Of a stretch of 64,000 nt of DNA, positions 8,033 to 16,823 are shown piece by piece; the stretch's first letter is position 1; each line of letters starts with the position of its first letter. A program made the position numbers and the translations under genes. A model generated the notes under the pieces. It was not told the DNA's origin. It saw nothing but the letters and a program-made list of their open reading frames with translations, and did no database searches. The stretch is from Leptospira meyeri (GTDB lineage: Bacteria > Spirochaetota > Leptospiria > Leptospirales > Leptospiraceae): contig NZ_SORO01000004.1 of NCBI RefSeq assembly GCF_004368965.1, positions 62,001-126,000 of the forward strand, in the 5' to 3' direction.

Positions 8033-11000
8033 ATGACAAGAGAATCCTATCCTTCGACTTGCTCCTACTGCGGAGTTGGTTGCGGAGTTACCGTACATAA
8101 AACTAATTCCACTGAGATTTTCATCGAAGGGGATACGGAACATCCTGCGAATAAAGGACACTTATGTTCAAAGGGAATGAACTTACATTATACGGTAATG
8201 GATAAAACTGATCGGGTTCTTTATCCATTACATAGAAAAGATAGAAACAATCAATTATCGAAAGTTAGTTGGGATTTCGCTTTGTCTGGAATTGCAGACC
8301 AGTTTAAAAAATTGATTCAGACTTATGGACCTGATTCTGTCGGGTTTTATGTATCGGGTCAACTTCTTACAGAAGAATATTATATTATTAACAAACTCAT
8401 TAAAGGCTTTATTGGTAGTAACAATATTGATACAAACTCTAGACTCTGCATGAGTTCTGCCGTAGTTGGATATAAAATGGCATTAGGGGAAGATAGTGTC
8501 CCAATTACATATGAAGATATTGAGTTAGCTGATTGTTTTTTAATTGCTGGCGCTAATCCTGCTTGGTGTCATCCCATTTTATTTCGTAGGATCGAAGCAC
8601 ATAAGAAGAAACATCCTGAAATAAAGATCATCGTAGTTGATCCAAGAAGAACTGATACATGTGAAGATGCTGACTTACATTTGCAAATCCATCCTGGTAC
8701 AGATATTTTTCTTTTTCATGCTATCGCAAAGATTCTTATCGTTAACAATTGGATCGATTCTGATTTTATTCAAAAGCATACAGAAGGGATCGAAGACTTA
8801 AAACTCCTATTGTCAGAGTTCGACGTAGAGTCAGCAGCCGAAATATGTGGTATCCCCGTTAGTGATATTCATTTAGCAGCATCTTATATTGGTAAGGCGA
8901 AAGGATTTTTGTCACTTTGGGCGATGGGATTAAACCAAAGTGTAGTGGGTGTCAATAAAAACTTGGCACTTATCAATTTGTCCCTCCTAACAGGAAAAAT
9001 TGGAAAACCAGGAAGTGGCCCATTTTCTTTAACTGGCCAACCAAATGCTATGGGAGGCAGGGAAGTTGGGGGTTTGTGTAATTTACTACCGGCACACCGA
9101 GATTTGAGTAATCTTAGACACCGGGAAGAAGTGGCAAAGTTTTGGGGAGTAGAAACCGAAGTCATTCAAAGTAAACCTGGGTTTACTGCTGTGGAGATGT
9201 TTGAAAATCTAAGAACAGGAAAGATGAAAGCAGTATGGATTATTTGTACAAACCCAACAACAAGTTTGCCTGATGCACGTATGGTTGAACAAGGATTACG
9301 TGCTGCCGAGCTTGTTGTGGTTCAAGATATATCTTTGAATTCTGCTGCAATCCCTTTTGCCGATTATGTTCTTCCAGCTGCTGGATGGGCAGAAAAACAA
9401 GGAACTATGACAAATTCGGATCGTAGGGTTACTTATCTTTCAAAAATTCTGGAGCCACCTGGTCAAGCGTTAGCTGATACTTTTATCATTAAAAAATTTG
9501 CAGATAAAATGGGGTTTGGGTCTTCTTTTAGTTATCAAACAGAAGAAGATGTTTTTTTAGAGCATTGCGCTTTAACTAAAAATACAAAGATTGATATTAG
9601 TGGACTCGATTATACGATTTTAAAAGAAAAACGATCTGTACAATGGCCTTATCCTCATAAAGATCACGGGGGAACTCCTCGTTTATTTTCTGATCATATT
9701 TTTTATCGGGCGAATGGAAAAGCAAAGATCTTTAACGTTTCACCTGAAGACACTTCCGAAAAAACTTCTGAGTTGTTTCCCTTTATTTTAACTACAGGAA
9801 GAATTCGTGATCAGTGGCATACCATGACAAGGACTGGGAAGGTTCGAAAATTGATGGAACACAAATCGGAGCCATATCTAGAGATCCATCCAGAAGATGC
9901 AAAACGAATTGCTCTCGAAGATGGTGTCATTGCTGAAGTTTCAAATGAAAGAGGACTTGTAAGAGTTCGCTCTAAAATCACTGATACGATTAAACAGGGA
10001 ACTGTTTTTTTACCAATGCATTGGGGTAAAAAAAATAAAAACGATGAATCCAGGGCCAACAATCTAACGAATAAAGACTATGATCCATTTTCCAAACAAC
10101 CAGGATTTAAAATTTCTGCGGTTCAAGTAAAACCTTTTACCAAAGAGAAAGAAAAAATTCTGATCATTGGTGGTGGTAATAGTACTTATGCTTTTATAAA
10201 AAATTATAAAGAATTAGTTCCTAGTGATGAAATCACTGTTATTTGTAAGGAAGAATATCCACTTTATAATCGAATCCTCCTTCCTGATTTTATCAGTGGT
10301 GAAAAAGAATTTCAAGAGCTCTCCAATGCTAATTCGGAAGAAGTTGTTTCGTGGAATATCAATTTACACACTTCAACATCAGTCACAGAAATTTTGCCAG
10401 AAGCAAAAATAGTGAAGGATTCTTTTGGTAATTCTTTTTCGTATAACAAACTGATTTTGGCAACGGGAAGTTCTCCTCAGATTCCGAAATACATTGCGGA
10501 AGATATGGTTGGAGTATTTAGTTTAAGAGCAAAAAACGATGCGGATCGAATTAAAGGTTTTTTTGTTCCCGATTCCCATGCATTAATTGTTGGTGGAGGA
10601 CTTCTTGGTTTGGAATTGGCCGCTGCTTTAAAATCGTTGAATGTAAAAGTAACTGTCCTTGTAAGAACGGATCGATTAATGTCCAAACAATTAGATTCCA
10701 TTGCCTGTGAAATCTTAAAAGAAGAGATTGAAAAACGTGACATTGAGGTATTATTTAATTCTGAAATTTCCAAAGTGAATGGTTTTGGACGAGTCACAAA
10801 TGTTGAGTTAAAGGATGGTCGTAAACTATTTCCAGATGGTATTGTCTATGCCATGGGAACAAGTCCAAATTTGCAGTTAGCAAAAGGATTAGGATTTGAA
10901 TTGGGTGAAGGAATCAAAGTAAACGAATTTTTACAAACAAACGATCCTGATATTTATGCAATTGGAGAAGTTGCTGAGCACACAAGTGGTGTGTATGGAA

Positions 11001-11554
11001 CTGTTCTTGCTGCCGAAGAACAAGCAAAAATTGCCGCCTTACATATATATGGCTACAAATATAAAACCTATACTGGTTCCTTACATTCCAATTTATTAAA
11101 AATTCCTGGACTTGAATTGGTGTCTCTAAGACTTCCAGGAGTTTCATTTGAAAATCTTTCCGATGAATACGAAGAAATTGTTTTTTTAGATCGGAAACGA
11201 AGACGTTATAAAAAATGTATAGTGAAAGCTGACAAGTTAGTTGGTGCCATCCTTATCGGTGATAAAGCAGAGTTTGTTGAATATAAGAACTTAATTTCCA
11301 GTGGAGTGGAACTTGGTGAAAAACGAGGAAAACTTCTTTCTGGTGGAACAAGCACCAAACCACCAAAAGGTGCATTGGTTTGTTCGTGTAACAGTGTTGG
11401 CCGTGGCAATATTGAAGATGAAATCAAAAACGGAGCCAACAATTTAGAAACCATCATGGCAAACACAGGAGCGGGGACTGGGTGTGGGAGCTGCCGTCCT
11501 GAGGTAAACCAAATCATCAAACAAATGCAAGGACTTTCCAAAACCTCCGTTTGA
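8033..11554 (+). CDS. nasA: Assimilatory nitrate reductase fused to NADH/FAD reductase and BFD domains
   Basis: A 1173-residue cytoplasmic enzyme that should reduce nitrate to nitrite. Residues 1-690 are a NasA/NapA-type bis-MGD domain: [4Fe-4S] ligands C10, C13, C17 and C45, and the molybdenum ligand C139 in an RLCMSSAV motif. Residues about 705-1085 form a NirB-like FAD/NAD(P)H oxidoreductase (IIGGGNSTY, then VGGGLLGLELA). From C1117 a BFD [2Fe-2S] domain follows, with CSCNSV and GCGSC. Usually the reductase is a separate NasC-type subunit; here the whole electron path from NADH to molybdenum is on one chain. The ATG at 8033 starts directly before the Cys motif; a TTG at 8015 is an alternative. 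It is transcribed divergently from nirB. Confidence 0.92.
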   Translation: MTRESYPSTCSYCGVGCGVTVHKTNSTEIFIEGDTEHPANKGHLCSKGMNLHYTVMDKTDRVLYPLHRKDRNNQLSKVSWDFALSGIADQFKKLIQTYGPDSVGFYVSGQLLTEEYYIINKLIKGFIGSNNIDTNSRLCMSSAVVGYKMALGEDSVPITYEDIELADCFLIAGANPAWCHPILFRRIEAHKKKHPEIKIIVVDPRRTDTCEDADLHLQIHPGTDIFLFHAIAKILIVNNWIDSDFIQKHTEGIEDLKLLLSEFDVESAAEICGIPVSDIHLAASYIGKAKGFLSLWAMGLNQSVVGVNKNLALINLSLLTGKIGKPGSGPFSLTGQPNAMGGREVGGLCNLLPAHRDLSNLRHREEVAKFWGVETEVIQSKPGFTAVEMFENLRTGKMKAVWIICTNPTTSLPDARMVEQGLRAAELVVVQDISLNSAAIPFADYVLPAAGWAEKQGTMTNSDRRVTYLSKILEPPGQALADTFIIKKFADKMGFGSSFSYQTEEDVFLEHCALTKNTKIDISGLDYTILKEKRSVQWPYPHKDHGGTPRLFSDHIFYRANGKAKIFNVSPEDTSEKTSELFPFILTTGRIRDQWHTMTRTGKVRKLMEHKSEPYLEIHPEDAKRIALEDGVIAEVSNERGLVRVRSKITDTIKQGTVFLPMHWGKKNKNDESRANNLTNKDYDPFSKQPGFKISAVQVKPFTKEKEKILIIGGGNSTYAFIKNYKELVPSDEITVICKEEYPLYNRILLPDFISGEKEFQELSNANSEEVVSWNINLHTSTSVTEILPEAKIVKDSFGNSFSYNKLILATGSSPQIPKYIAEDMVGVFSLRAKNDADRIKGFFVPDSHALIVGGGLLGLELAAALKSLNVKVTVLVRTDRLMSKQLDSIACEILKEEIEKRDIEVLFNSEISKVNGFGRVTNVELKDGRKLFPDGIVYAMGTSPNLQLAKGLGFELGEGIKVNEFLQTNDPDIYAIGEVAEHTSGVYGTVLAAEEQAKIAALHIYGYKYKTYTGSLHSNLLKIPGLELVSLRLPGVSFENLSDEYEEIVFLDRKRRRYKKCIVKADKLVGAILIGDKAEFVEYKNLISSGVELGEKRGKLLSGGTSTKPPKGALVCSCNSVGRGNIEDEIKNGANNLETIMANTGAGTGCGSCRPEVNQIIKQMQGLSKTSV

Positions 11555-11657
11555 TCCAAAAATTAGATTTTTTTTGGCTCATACTTTTCTGCCAACCAGT
11601 CAATTACAAACACGGTAAAGGGTTATAGTTTCAGAATTCCTTTAAGAATTACTTGGA

Positions 11658-11676
11658 AATGAGACCTATTCTCATT
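11658..11676. promoter_or_regulatory. Fur-family-like operator before the PepSY gene
   Basis: A perfect 19-bp palindrome, AATGAGACCTATTCTCATT, with 7-bp arms around 5 bp. It has the outline of a Fur/PerR box (AATGA...TCATT) and shares its TGAGA-N5-TCTCA core with the site at 15749-15763. Its position shows that the PepSY gene starts downstream of it. Confidence 0.6.
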
Positions 11677-11709
11677 TTATGGGATTTATCTAGAGCTGGG
11701 AGTTTTTCT

Positions 11710-12801
11710 TTGAAAGCAAAAACTTGGTATAAGTTGCATATGGTCCTCGGAATTTTTGGGGCTAGTTTCCTTTTGGTTTTGGGAGTGACGGGTTCGCTTT
11801 TGGTTTATGGAAAAGAACTCCAGGCGTTCACAGGCCTTCTTACTATTGAGGAAAAACAAGAGCGATTAGGATTTGATCTTCTATACAAACGATTGTTAGA
11901 GCAGGTTCCGGAAGGAAGTGTTGCGGGTTGGCTCGTCTCTGATAGCAAAGACCAAGCCGACCAGGTTTGGTTTCATAATTTAGAAATTCCTAGTAGAGAA
12001 ACGGTTTATTTGATTAATCCTTATGATGGGAATGTTACCGGAAAATTAAAAGAAAATCGAAGCGATAGTTTATATGGATTCCTCCTTGTTTTGCATTATA
12101 GTCTTTTTCTTGGAGGAGTCGGTTATTTTTTTACTGGATGTATAGCGCTTATTTATTTGTTTTTGGCAATCAGTGGAATTAAACTCTATAAACGATTTTG
12201 GATTAGTCTTTTTCGATTCCATTTCAAAGTAAGTTTACAGATCCTATTTTCTGATTTACACAAGTTTGTTGGCATTAATGCAATATGGTTCCATTTGATT
12301 TTGGCGATCACCGGTGGATGGTGGAGTCTAAGGGATACTTTGATCATTAGACATCCAGAGGAAAAAGTGGTTCATCATCTCTGGTCATCGGAATATTCCA
12401 TTAACCAGTTGTTAGATGAAACGAAAATAAAAATCCCAGGTTTTCAATTAGGATATATATCTTTCCCACATCATTCGCAAGAGGAACCAATTGGGTTCTA
12501 TGGGAATCGTTTAGATTCATCTGGATTGGAAAGTCGATATGGTTCTTATGTTCGTTATGATGTGAATACCAAACAAATAATTGATCAAGTAGATATTTCG
12601 AAAGAGAGTTTTGGTAATAGAGTATTGGATTCTTTCCGTCCCTTACATTTTGGAACTTTTGCCAATCATTTGAGTAAAGTGATTTGGGTGATTGGTGGAC
12701 TGACTCCGGCGATCCTTGCGATCAGTGGAATTAGTATTTTTTATTTTAAAAGAAAGAATAGAAGAAGAACTCAAAAAATTCTTCTGAGTTCTTCTGTTTG
12801 A
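11710..12801 (+). CDS. PepSY-associated transmembrane protein (putative siderophore-iron reductase)
   Basis: A 363-residue inner-membrane protein of the PepSY-TM (PiuB-like) family, often linked to reductive release of iron from siderophores. Visible features are the family-like start with KLHMVLGIFGASFLLVLGVTG (helix 1), a periplasmic PepSY-like part with YDGNVTG, a helix pair near residues 125-165, a WFHLILAITGGWW helix, a second periplasmic part and a final helix ILAISGISIFYF. The frame is open from a TTG at 11653, but that would put the palindromic operator inside the gene. The TTG at 11710 has a GGGAG site six bases upstream and gives the usual family N-terminus, so I use it. It is followed by a hairpin terminator. 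Confidence 0.8.
   Translation: MKAKTWYKLHMVLGIFGASFLLVLGVTGSLLVYGKELQAFTGLLTIEEKQERLGFDLLYKRLLEQVPEGSVAGWLVSDSKDQADQVWFHNLEIPSRETVYLINPYDGNVTGKLKENRSDSLYGFLLVLHYSLFLGGVGYFFTGCIALIYLFLAISGIKLYKRFWISLFRFHFKVSLQILFSDLHKFVGINAIWFHLILAITGGWWSLRDTLIIRHPEEKVVHHLWSSEYSINQLLDETKIKIPGFQLGYISFPHHSQEEPIGFYGNRLDSSGLESRYGSYVRYDVNTKQIIDQVDISKESFGNRVLDSFRPLHFGTFANHLSKVIWVIGGLTPAILAISGISIFYFKRKNRRRTQKILLSSSV
12763..12795. terminator. Bidirectional terminator between the PepSY gene and the lipoprotein gene
   Basis: An 11-bp perfect stem, AGAAGAACTCA and TGAGTTCTTCT, with an 11-nt loop. It covers the last codons of the PepSY gene and sits 15 bp from the convergent lipoprotein stop. A-runs and T-runs flank both sides, so it could serve both directions. 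Confidence 0.7.
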
Positions 12802-12809
12802 TTATTACC

Positions 12810-13367
12810 TTATTGCCAACATTTACTTGGATCGTAACAAACATAAGTGCCTTTGAATCTCTCACAAGCTTCTTTTGCACTTTTTAAATCTGTGACTCCA
12901 TAGTAAGCATTTGCAGGAATTAAATATTTGTGTTCCCCTTCCGTAGTGTATGCATAAGGGATTAGATCATTGATTCCGTCCACACCGTCATAATGACAAG
13001 CAGCAACTTTATTAGTAATGGCGCATGGTCCATTGAGTCTTTCTACAACAATCTGGATTCCGATAGCATTCCCAATAGTTGTATAAGTTTGTTCCATGTT
13101 TAATTCCCATTCTGCTTTTTTTTCCAGATACGCTGTGGAATACTCTCTACAAAATAAATGTGGGCCGTCTTTGATACTGAACCTATGGCTATACGCAACG
13201 TTTAGTCCTAGTCTTTGTGCTTCGCTCATACTGTTTGCATTGATTTGTTGAATCGCTAACATGGAAACGAGGTCGTCGCTAGTAACTTTGTCTTGGGGAT
13301 CAAACAAATCGCATTGGAATGCGAAGAGTCCAATTGTGATGAGGGTAAGAAGGGTTTTTATTTTCAT
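12810..13367 (-). CDS. Cys-containing lipoprotein in operon with TonB-dependent receptor
   Basis: A 185-residue protein with a lipoprotein signal (Lys-rich start, hydrophobic core, FAFQC with the lipid-bearing Cys at about residue 19). The mature part has six more cysteines, in FCRE, GPCAI, AACHY, EACER, YVCYD and SKCWQ, enough for three disulphides in an exported protein. I do not recognise the family. It starts 16 bp after the receptor stop and is almost certainly co-transcribed with it, so it may help the receptor bind or hand over its ligand. It would share the Fur-like control proposed for the receptor. Confidence 0.8.
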   Translation of the reverse strand: MKIKTLLTLITIGLFAFQCDLFDPQDKVTSDDLVSMLAIQQINANSMSEAQRLGLNVAYSHRFSIKDGPHLFCREYSTAYLEKKAEWELNMEQTYTTIGNAIGIQIVVERLNGPCAITNKVAACHYDGVDGINDLIPYAYTTEGEHKYLIPANAYYGVTDLKSAKEACERFKGTYVCYDPSKCWQ

Positions 13368-13383
13368 TGGTTTCTCCAGAAAT

Positions 13384-15777
13384 TTAAATTTTATAAGTTA
13401 ACATAAATCCGTAGGTTTTTGGTGCACCAGGCACAGCTTGGAATGTCCCATCGATATAGGAGGTGAAGTAATAGCGGTCATTAATGTTGTTCATATAAAG
13501 ATAGGCAGAAACGGTATCAGTTTCGTATCCAATTCTTGAATTGATTACATAATAAGGATCGCTATACACAGTGTTATCTGCTGCAAAATACATCTGGCCA
13601 ACTGCCTGGAATTCACCGCGAAAGAATATTCCATATTCGTTTCTATATTGGAGATAACTTACGATGTCATATTTCGGTATAAAGTGAACCCACTTGCCAT
13701 TGAAGTCTCTGTTTAGAACGGAATCATGAAATTTGTTGAAAATTCCTTCTGTATAACCAGCTGAGAGTCCTATTTTAGTATCTTTTTGTGGTTTAATAAA
13801 TGATTCTAATTCATAACCTCTTATCGTAACCAGTTCCGCATTGAGATTTATATACTGAGATAGGTTGATGGCGCGGACTACGTGAAAGTCTTGCGTTTCT
13901 GTATAGAACTGTGTATACTTTAATCCAAATTTACCCTTAAAGAATTCTGATTTGATACCAGCTTCGATTGTATCGTTAATCTCTGGTTTGAAAGCTGCCC
14001 TATCAGGAACATTCACTACAGTGCTATAACCGGCGTTTTTATATCCACGACTAAAGCCGATAAAAAACATAAGATTATCAATGGGCTTGTAATCAAAAAT
14101 CAAACGAGAGACATTGTAGTTGTATCGATTGTTAATAGTATATGGATCTGATAACACAAGAGTTTCTCCCAAAGGATTATTCGCTCGCGAAATTCCAACG
14201 GCTTGTTCAGTATGTGAAAGTCGACTTTCTTGTCTTTCTATCCTGGCTCCGAGTGTTACTGTGAATTTGTCAGCAAACGTGTAACTATTATGTGTATAAA
14301 AACTTACGTTTTTATCATGAAGTCTTGATAAATTTTTCTCTCTTGTTGGTGCACTAAGACCTGGAAAATCATTAATAACATAAACTTGCGATCTATGTTC
14401 TCTTGCTTGGTCAATGTTCGTAATTTTGTTTGACGCGTAAATCCCCGCTTTGAATTGCAAAGGGTCATGTTTATCTTTTGATTCAAAATAAATATCGTTG
14501 AGAAAGGTTGTGGCTTTTTCTACATAAATAGATCTATTTTGGTCTGTTGTAGTAAAGTCGGAGTCAGCTGTAATTGGATCAATATCCATCTTTCGAATCG
14601 CTGATGCCGTTTTTAAATTTGCATTTGGGAGTTTGGTTGTTGTCGCTAATGAATAAGTGTTCCCTGTGACATTGCTTTTTCCTTCATAATCCCAATATAC
14701 TTTTCTGTCTCCGTTTACTCTGTTGATATAAGTTCCATATAACTTGGAACAGTTGGATGGCATAGCAACACAACCTTGTAATAGTGCCTTTTCTCTTTCT
14801 GATTTTGCCCCTAAATAGTTTACTAAGTTTAAAGATCCATCATCGAAACTTTCGGCACTGATTTGTAGATCAGCTTCAAAAATATCGTTTGGAGTAAAAT
14901 ATAAACGAAAACGTCCGGCTTTCCCCTTCCTTCCATCGGGATGTGTTTTGTAGATTTCAACAGGGAGTTCATAGGGACGGTTGTTAGGATAATAAAAACC
15001 GGTTATGTTGGAAAGGTATCCCTCTCGTTCGGTACTTTTCCCGGCAATTCCAAAAAAAAGTTTATCATGGATGATTGGGGCATTATAGTAGACTGAAGTT
15101 TCTTGTTTTTTATAATTCCCTGCATCATATGTGATTTTTCCTTCAGCAACGTTCGTTGGTTTTTTTGTTTTAATTTCAACAACACCACCTTGAAAATTCT
15201 TTCCAAATAAAGTTGCTTGGCTCCCACGATAAACTTCGATATTTTCAAGACCATATAACTCTGTGTTAAGTGCCACGTTATCATTTAGAGGAATCCCATC
15301 TAAGATTAATCCTACCGCCGGTTCACTAAAGGCAATGCTCCGCATCCCCCGAATATTAAAATACGTAAAGTTACGTGATCCAGAATCGATGATGGAAAAA
15401 TTGGGAACCTGTTTATCGATATCATTGGTCCGGTTGATACCTGCATCTTGGATGTCTTGTTCATTCAAACGACTGATGCTATTGGGGGTTCGAAGGATTT
15501 CGCGATCTCTCGGGTCTTTTTTGCCCGTGACACGAATTCCTCCCTCCATTGGTTTGGAACTTGGATTGGCTACAGGTTCTGTTCCTCCAGTACCTGTTGG
15601 GGCCTGGGGATTTTTCTCTTGGTTTTGGGAGAGGAGGGGGACTGCGAATAAGACAGAGAAAATGAAAATAGAGGAAAGGGCTAGGGCAGTTTGGAGGAAG
15701 AAAATACGAATTTGAGAAAGATTTGGCTTTCTGATCGAATTATTTATATGAGATCGATTCTCAAAAAGGAAAGTCAT
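13384..15777 (-). CDS. TonB-dependent outer-membrane receptor
   Basis: A 797-residue outer-membrane receptor for energised import, probably of a siderophore or other metal complex. After a long N-terminal signal (hydrophobic core about residues 27-50) comes a Pro/Gly-rich linker, then the plug domain (about 85-215) with RLNEQDIQDAGI, the IRGMRS block and LYGLENIEVYRGSQATLFG, then a large beta-barrel ending ...GFMLTYKI, with an aromatic-rich C-terminal strand. The ATG at 15777 is the only standard start; a GAGGG site lies nine bases upstream. A Fur-like palindrome lies inside codons 6-10 and another further upstream. Downstream is the lipoprotein gene. The ligand cannot be named from sequence. 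Confidence 0.92.
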   Translation of the reverse strand: MTFLFENRSHINNSIRKPNLSQIRIFFLQTALALSSIFIFSVLFAVPLLSQNQEKNPQAPTGTGGTEPVANPSSKPMEGGIRVTGKKDPRDREILRTPNSISRLNEQDIQDAGINRTNDIDKQVPNFSIIDSGSRNFTYFNIRGMRSIAFSEPAVGLILDGIPLNDNVALNTELYGLENIEVYRGSQATLFGKNFQGGVVEIKTKKPTNVAEGKITYDAGNYKKQETSVYYNAPIIHDKLFFGIAGKSTEREGYLSNITGFYYPNNRPYELPVEIYKTHPDGRKGKAGRFRLYFTPNDIFEADLQISAESFDDGSLNLVNYLGAKSEREKALLQGCVAMPSNCSKLYGTYINRVNGDRKVYWDYEGKSNVTGNTYSLATTTKLPNANLKTASAIRKMDIDPITADSDFTTTDQNRSIYVEKATTFLNDIYFESKDKHDPLQFKAGIYASNKITNIDQAREHRSQVYVINDFPGLSAPTREKNLSRLHDKNVSFYTHNSYTFADKFTVTLGARIERQESRLSHTEQAVGISRANNPLGETLVLSDPYTINNRYNYNVSRLIFDYKPIDNLMFFIGFSRGYKNAGYSTVVNVPDRAAFKPEINDTIEAGIKSEFFKGKFGLKYTQFYTETQDFHVVRAINLSQYINLNAELVTIRGYELESFIKPQKDTKIGLSAGYTEGIFNKFHDSVLNRDFNGKWVHFIPKYDIVSYLQYRNEYGIFFRGEFQAVGQMYFAADNTVYSDPYYVINSRIGYETDTVSAYLYMNNINDRYYFTSYIDGTFQAVPGAPKTYGFMLTYKI
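15749..15763. promoter_or_regulatory. Fur-family-like operator overlapping the start of the TonB receptor gene
   Basis: Palindrome TGAGATCGATTCTCA, arms TGAGA/TCTCA around 5 bp, the same arms and spacing as the operator at 11658-11676. It lies just inside the receptor coding sequence, where a bound repressor could block elongation as well as initiation. Confidence 0.55.
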
Positions 15778-15818
15778 ACGGCCATTCCCTCAGGTAGACC
15801 GTCCCATGTCGATTAATA

Positions 15819-15841
15819 ATTGAGATAAAGACTCAATCTCA
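15819..15841. promoter_or_regulatory. Second, imperfect operator candidate in the receptor/DoxX gap
   Basis: ATTGAG-N7-CTCAAT (15819-15837) overlaps a TGAGA-N11-TCTCA arrangement ending at 15841. The half-sites match those of the two perfect palindromes nearby, which suggests a second binding position for the same regulator in the 130-bp gap between the receptor and the divergent DoxX-like gene. Confidence 0.4.
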
Positions 15842-15907
15842 TATATTTGGGATTTCCCTTAGATCTTTTGATAAAGCGAAAAGATTCTTTGGGGAGTCTA
15901 AGCCTCT

Positions 15908-16339
15908 ATGAGTGAATCAGATCCAATCAAAAGAAATATTTCCCAGACAATCTTACGAATTCTACTAGGTGCATTTTTGGTCTTTGCTGGAGCAGGCCAC
16001 CTAACTTGGCATAGAACAGAATTTTTGGCACAGGTGCCAACTTGGTTACCGATCAATGCTGATTTGGTTGTTCTATTATCAGGTGTAGTGGAAATCGTTT
16101 TGGGATTGTCCCTTGTTTTTCTTCGCAGCAAACAAGTGCAAGTTGGTTGGGTTGTGGCATTGTTTTTTGTTTTAATCTTCCCTGGAAATATTTCGCAATA
16201 TGTGAATGGGATTAGTGCTTTTGGTTTGGATACCGATAGGGCTCGTTTGATTCGTTTGTTTTTCCAACCGGTGCTGGTTTTATGGGCGATTTGGAGTTGT
16301 GGTTCCTGGGCTGACTTTCAAGCGAAAAGAAAAAACTAA
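15908..16339 (+). CDS. DoxX-like membrane protein
   Basis: A 143-residue inner-membrane protein with four predicted helices: ILLGAFLVFAGAGHL (about 15-31), LVVLLSGVVEIVLGLSL (48-66), VGWVVALFFVLIFPG (77-93) and a C-terminal helix near 118-133. The first helix motif with GAGHL and the short ISQYVNG segment fit the DoxX/DoxD family, linked to oxidoreductase partners and thiol stress, though the role of most members is unknown. A GGGGAG ribosome site precedes the ATG. It is divergent from the TonB receptor gene and may feel the operators in the shared gap. Confidence 0.8.
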   Translation: MSESDPIKRNISQTILRILLGAFLVFAGAGHLTWHRTEFLAQVPTWLPINADLVVLLSGVVEIVLGLSLVFLRSKQVQVGWVVALFFVLIFPGNISQYVNGISAFGLDTDRARLIRLFFQPVLVLWAIWSCGSWADFQAKRKN

Positions 16340-16351
16340 GTTTTTTCTTTT
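16325..16351. terminator. A/T-only hairpin at the end of the DoxX-like gene
   Basis: A 12-bp perfect stem, AAAAGAAAAAAC and GTTTTTTCTTTT, whose 3-nt loop is the TAA stop codon itself. It is nearly all A-T pairs, so it is weaker than a normal terminator, but the T-rich arm and convergent gene order make some terminator role plausible. Confidence 0.35.
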
Positions 16352-16406
16352 CTTAGGATACTGGCTTCCGAGAAAACTTGAGAGGTGTTTTTAGTTTGTA
16401 TCCAAA

Positions 16407-16817
16407 TTAAAAATAATTTCTGTGTTCTATGATTAGGCATCGATTGGAAACAACACGGATGCCTGCTTCTTCTGCTTTTTTTTCCGCCTCTGGGTGATAG
16501 ATTCCCAATTGAAGCCAAATTACTTCAGTCCCACCTAAACTTAAGATTTCATCGATCACTTCTGGAATTTTATCGGAGCTACGAAACACGTCGATAAACT
16601 TACGGTTTTCTTTTGGTACATCTTTTAAACTTTTATAGATAGTAAATCCACCTACACTATGTTCTTTGGGATAGGTACCTACCACTCCCCAACCTTTGTC
16701 TCTGATGTAAACAGGAACATAGTGGCTTGGTTTGGAAGGATCGTTACTGAGTCCGTAAACTGTAATATTCTGGTAAGATGTGAGGAGGGATTTGATTTCG
16801 GAATCAGCTACATTCAT
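16407..16817 (-). CDS. CoA-binding domain protein (YccU-like)
   Basis: A 136-residue cytoplasmic protein of the CoA-binding (CoA_binding_2) family, a Rossmann-like fold related to the succinyl-CoA synthetase alpha N-terminus. Matching features are the opening ITVYGLSNDPSKPSHYVPVY block, the VVGTYPKE strand-loop, VDVFRSSDKIPEVIDE, the WLQLGIYHPEAEKKAEEAGI helix and the closing VSNRCLIIEH. The exact role is not known for the family. The ATG at 16817 has no ribosome site and lies only six bases after a good -10 box, so its transcript may be leaderless. Confidence 0.88.
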   Translation of the reverse strand: MNVADSEIKSLLTSYQNITVYGLSNDPSKPSHYVPVYIRDKGWGVVGTYPKEHSVGGFTIYKSLKDVPKENRKFIDVFRSSDKIPEVIDEILSLGGTEVIWLQLGIYHPEAEKKAEEAGIRVVSNRCLIIEHRNYF

Positions 16818-16823
16818 AGGGAC

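Noticed and set aside
7900..8100. Plus-strand open frame of 66 codons before the nitrate reductase gene
   Set aside because: It overlaps the true gene start in another frame, has no ribosome site and no recognisable content.
11653..11709. Upstream TTG start for the PepSY protein
   Set aside because: It would place a perfect operator inside the gene and lacks a ribosome site; the TTG at 11710 has GGGAG and the family N-terminus.
15263..15715. 150-codon plus-strand frame opposite the TonB receptor
   Set aside because: Composition is that of a shadow frame, no ribosome site, and it lies fully inside a clear gene.
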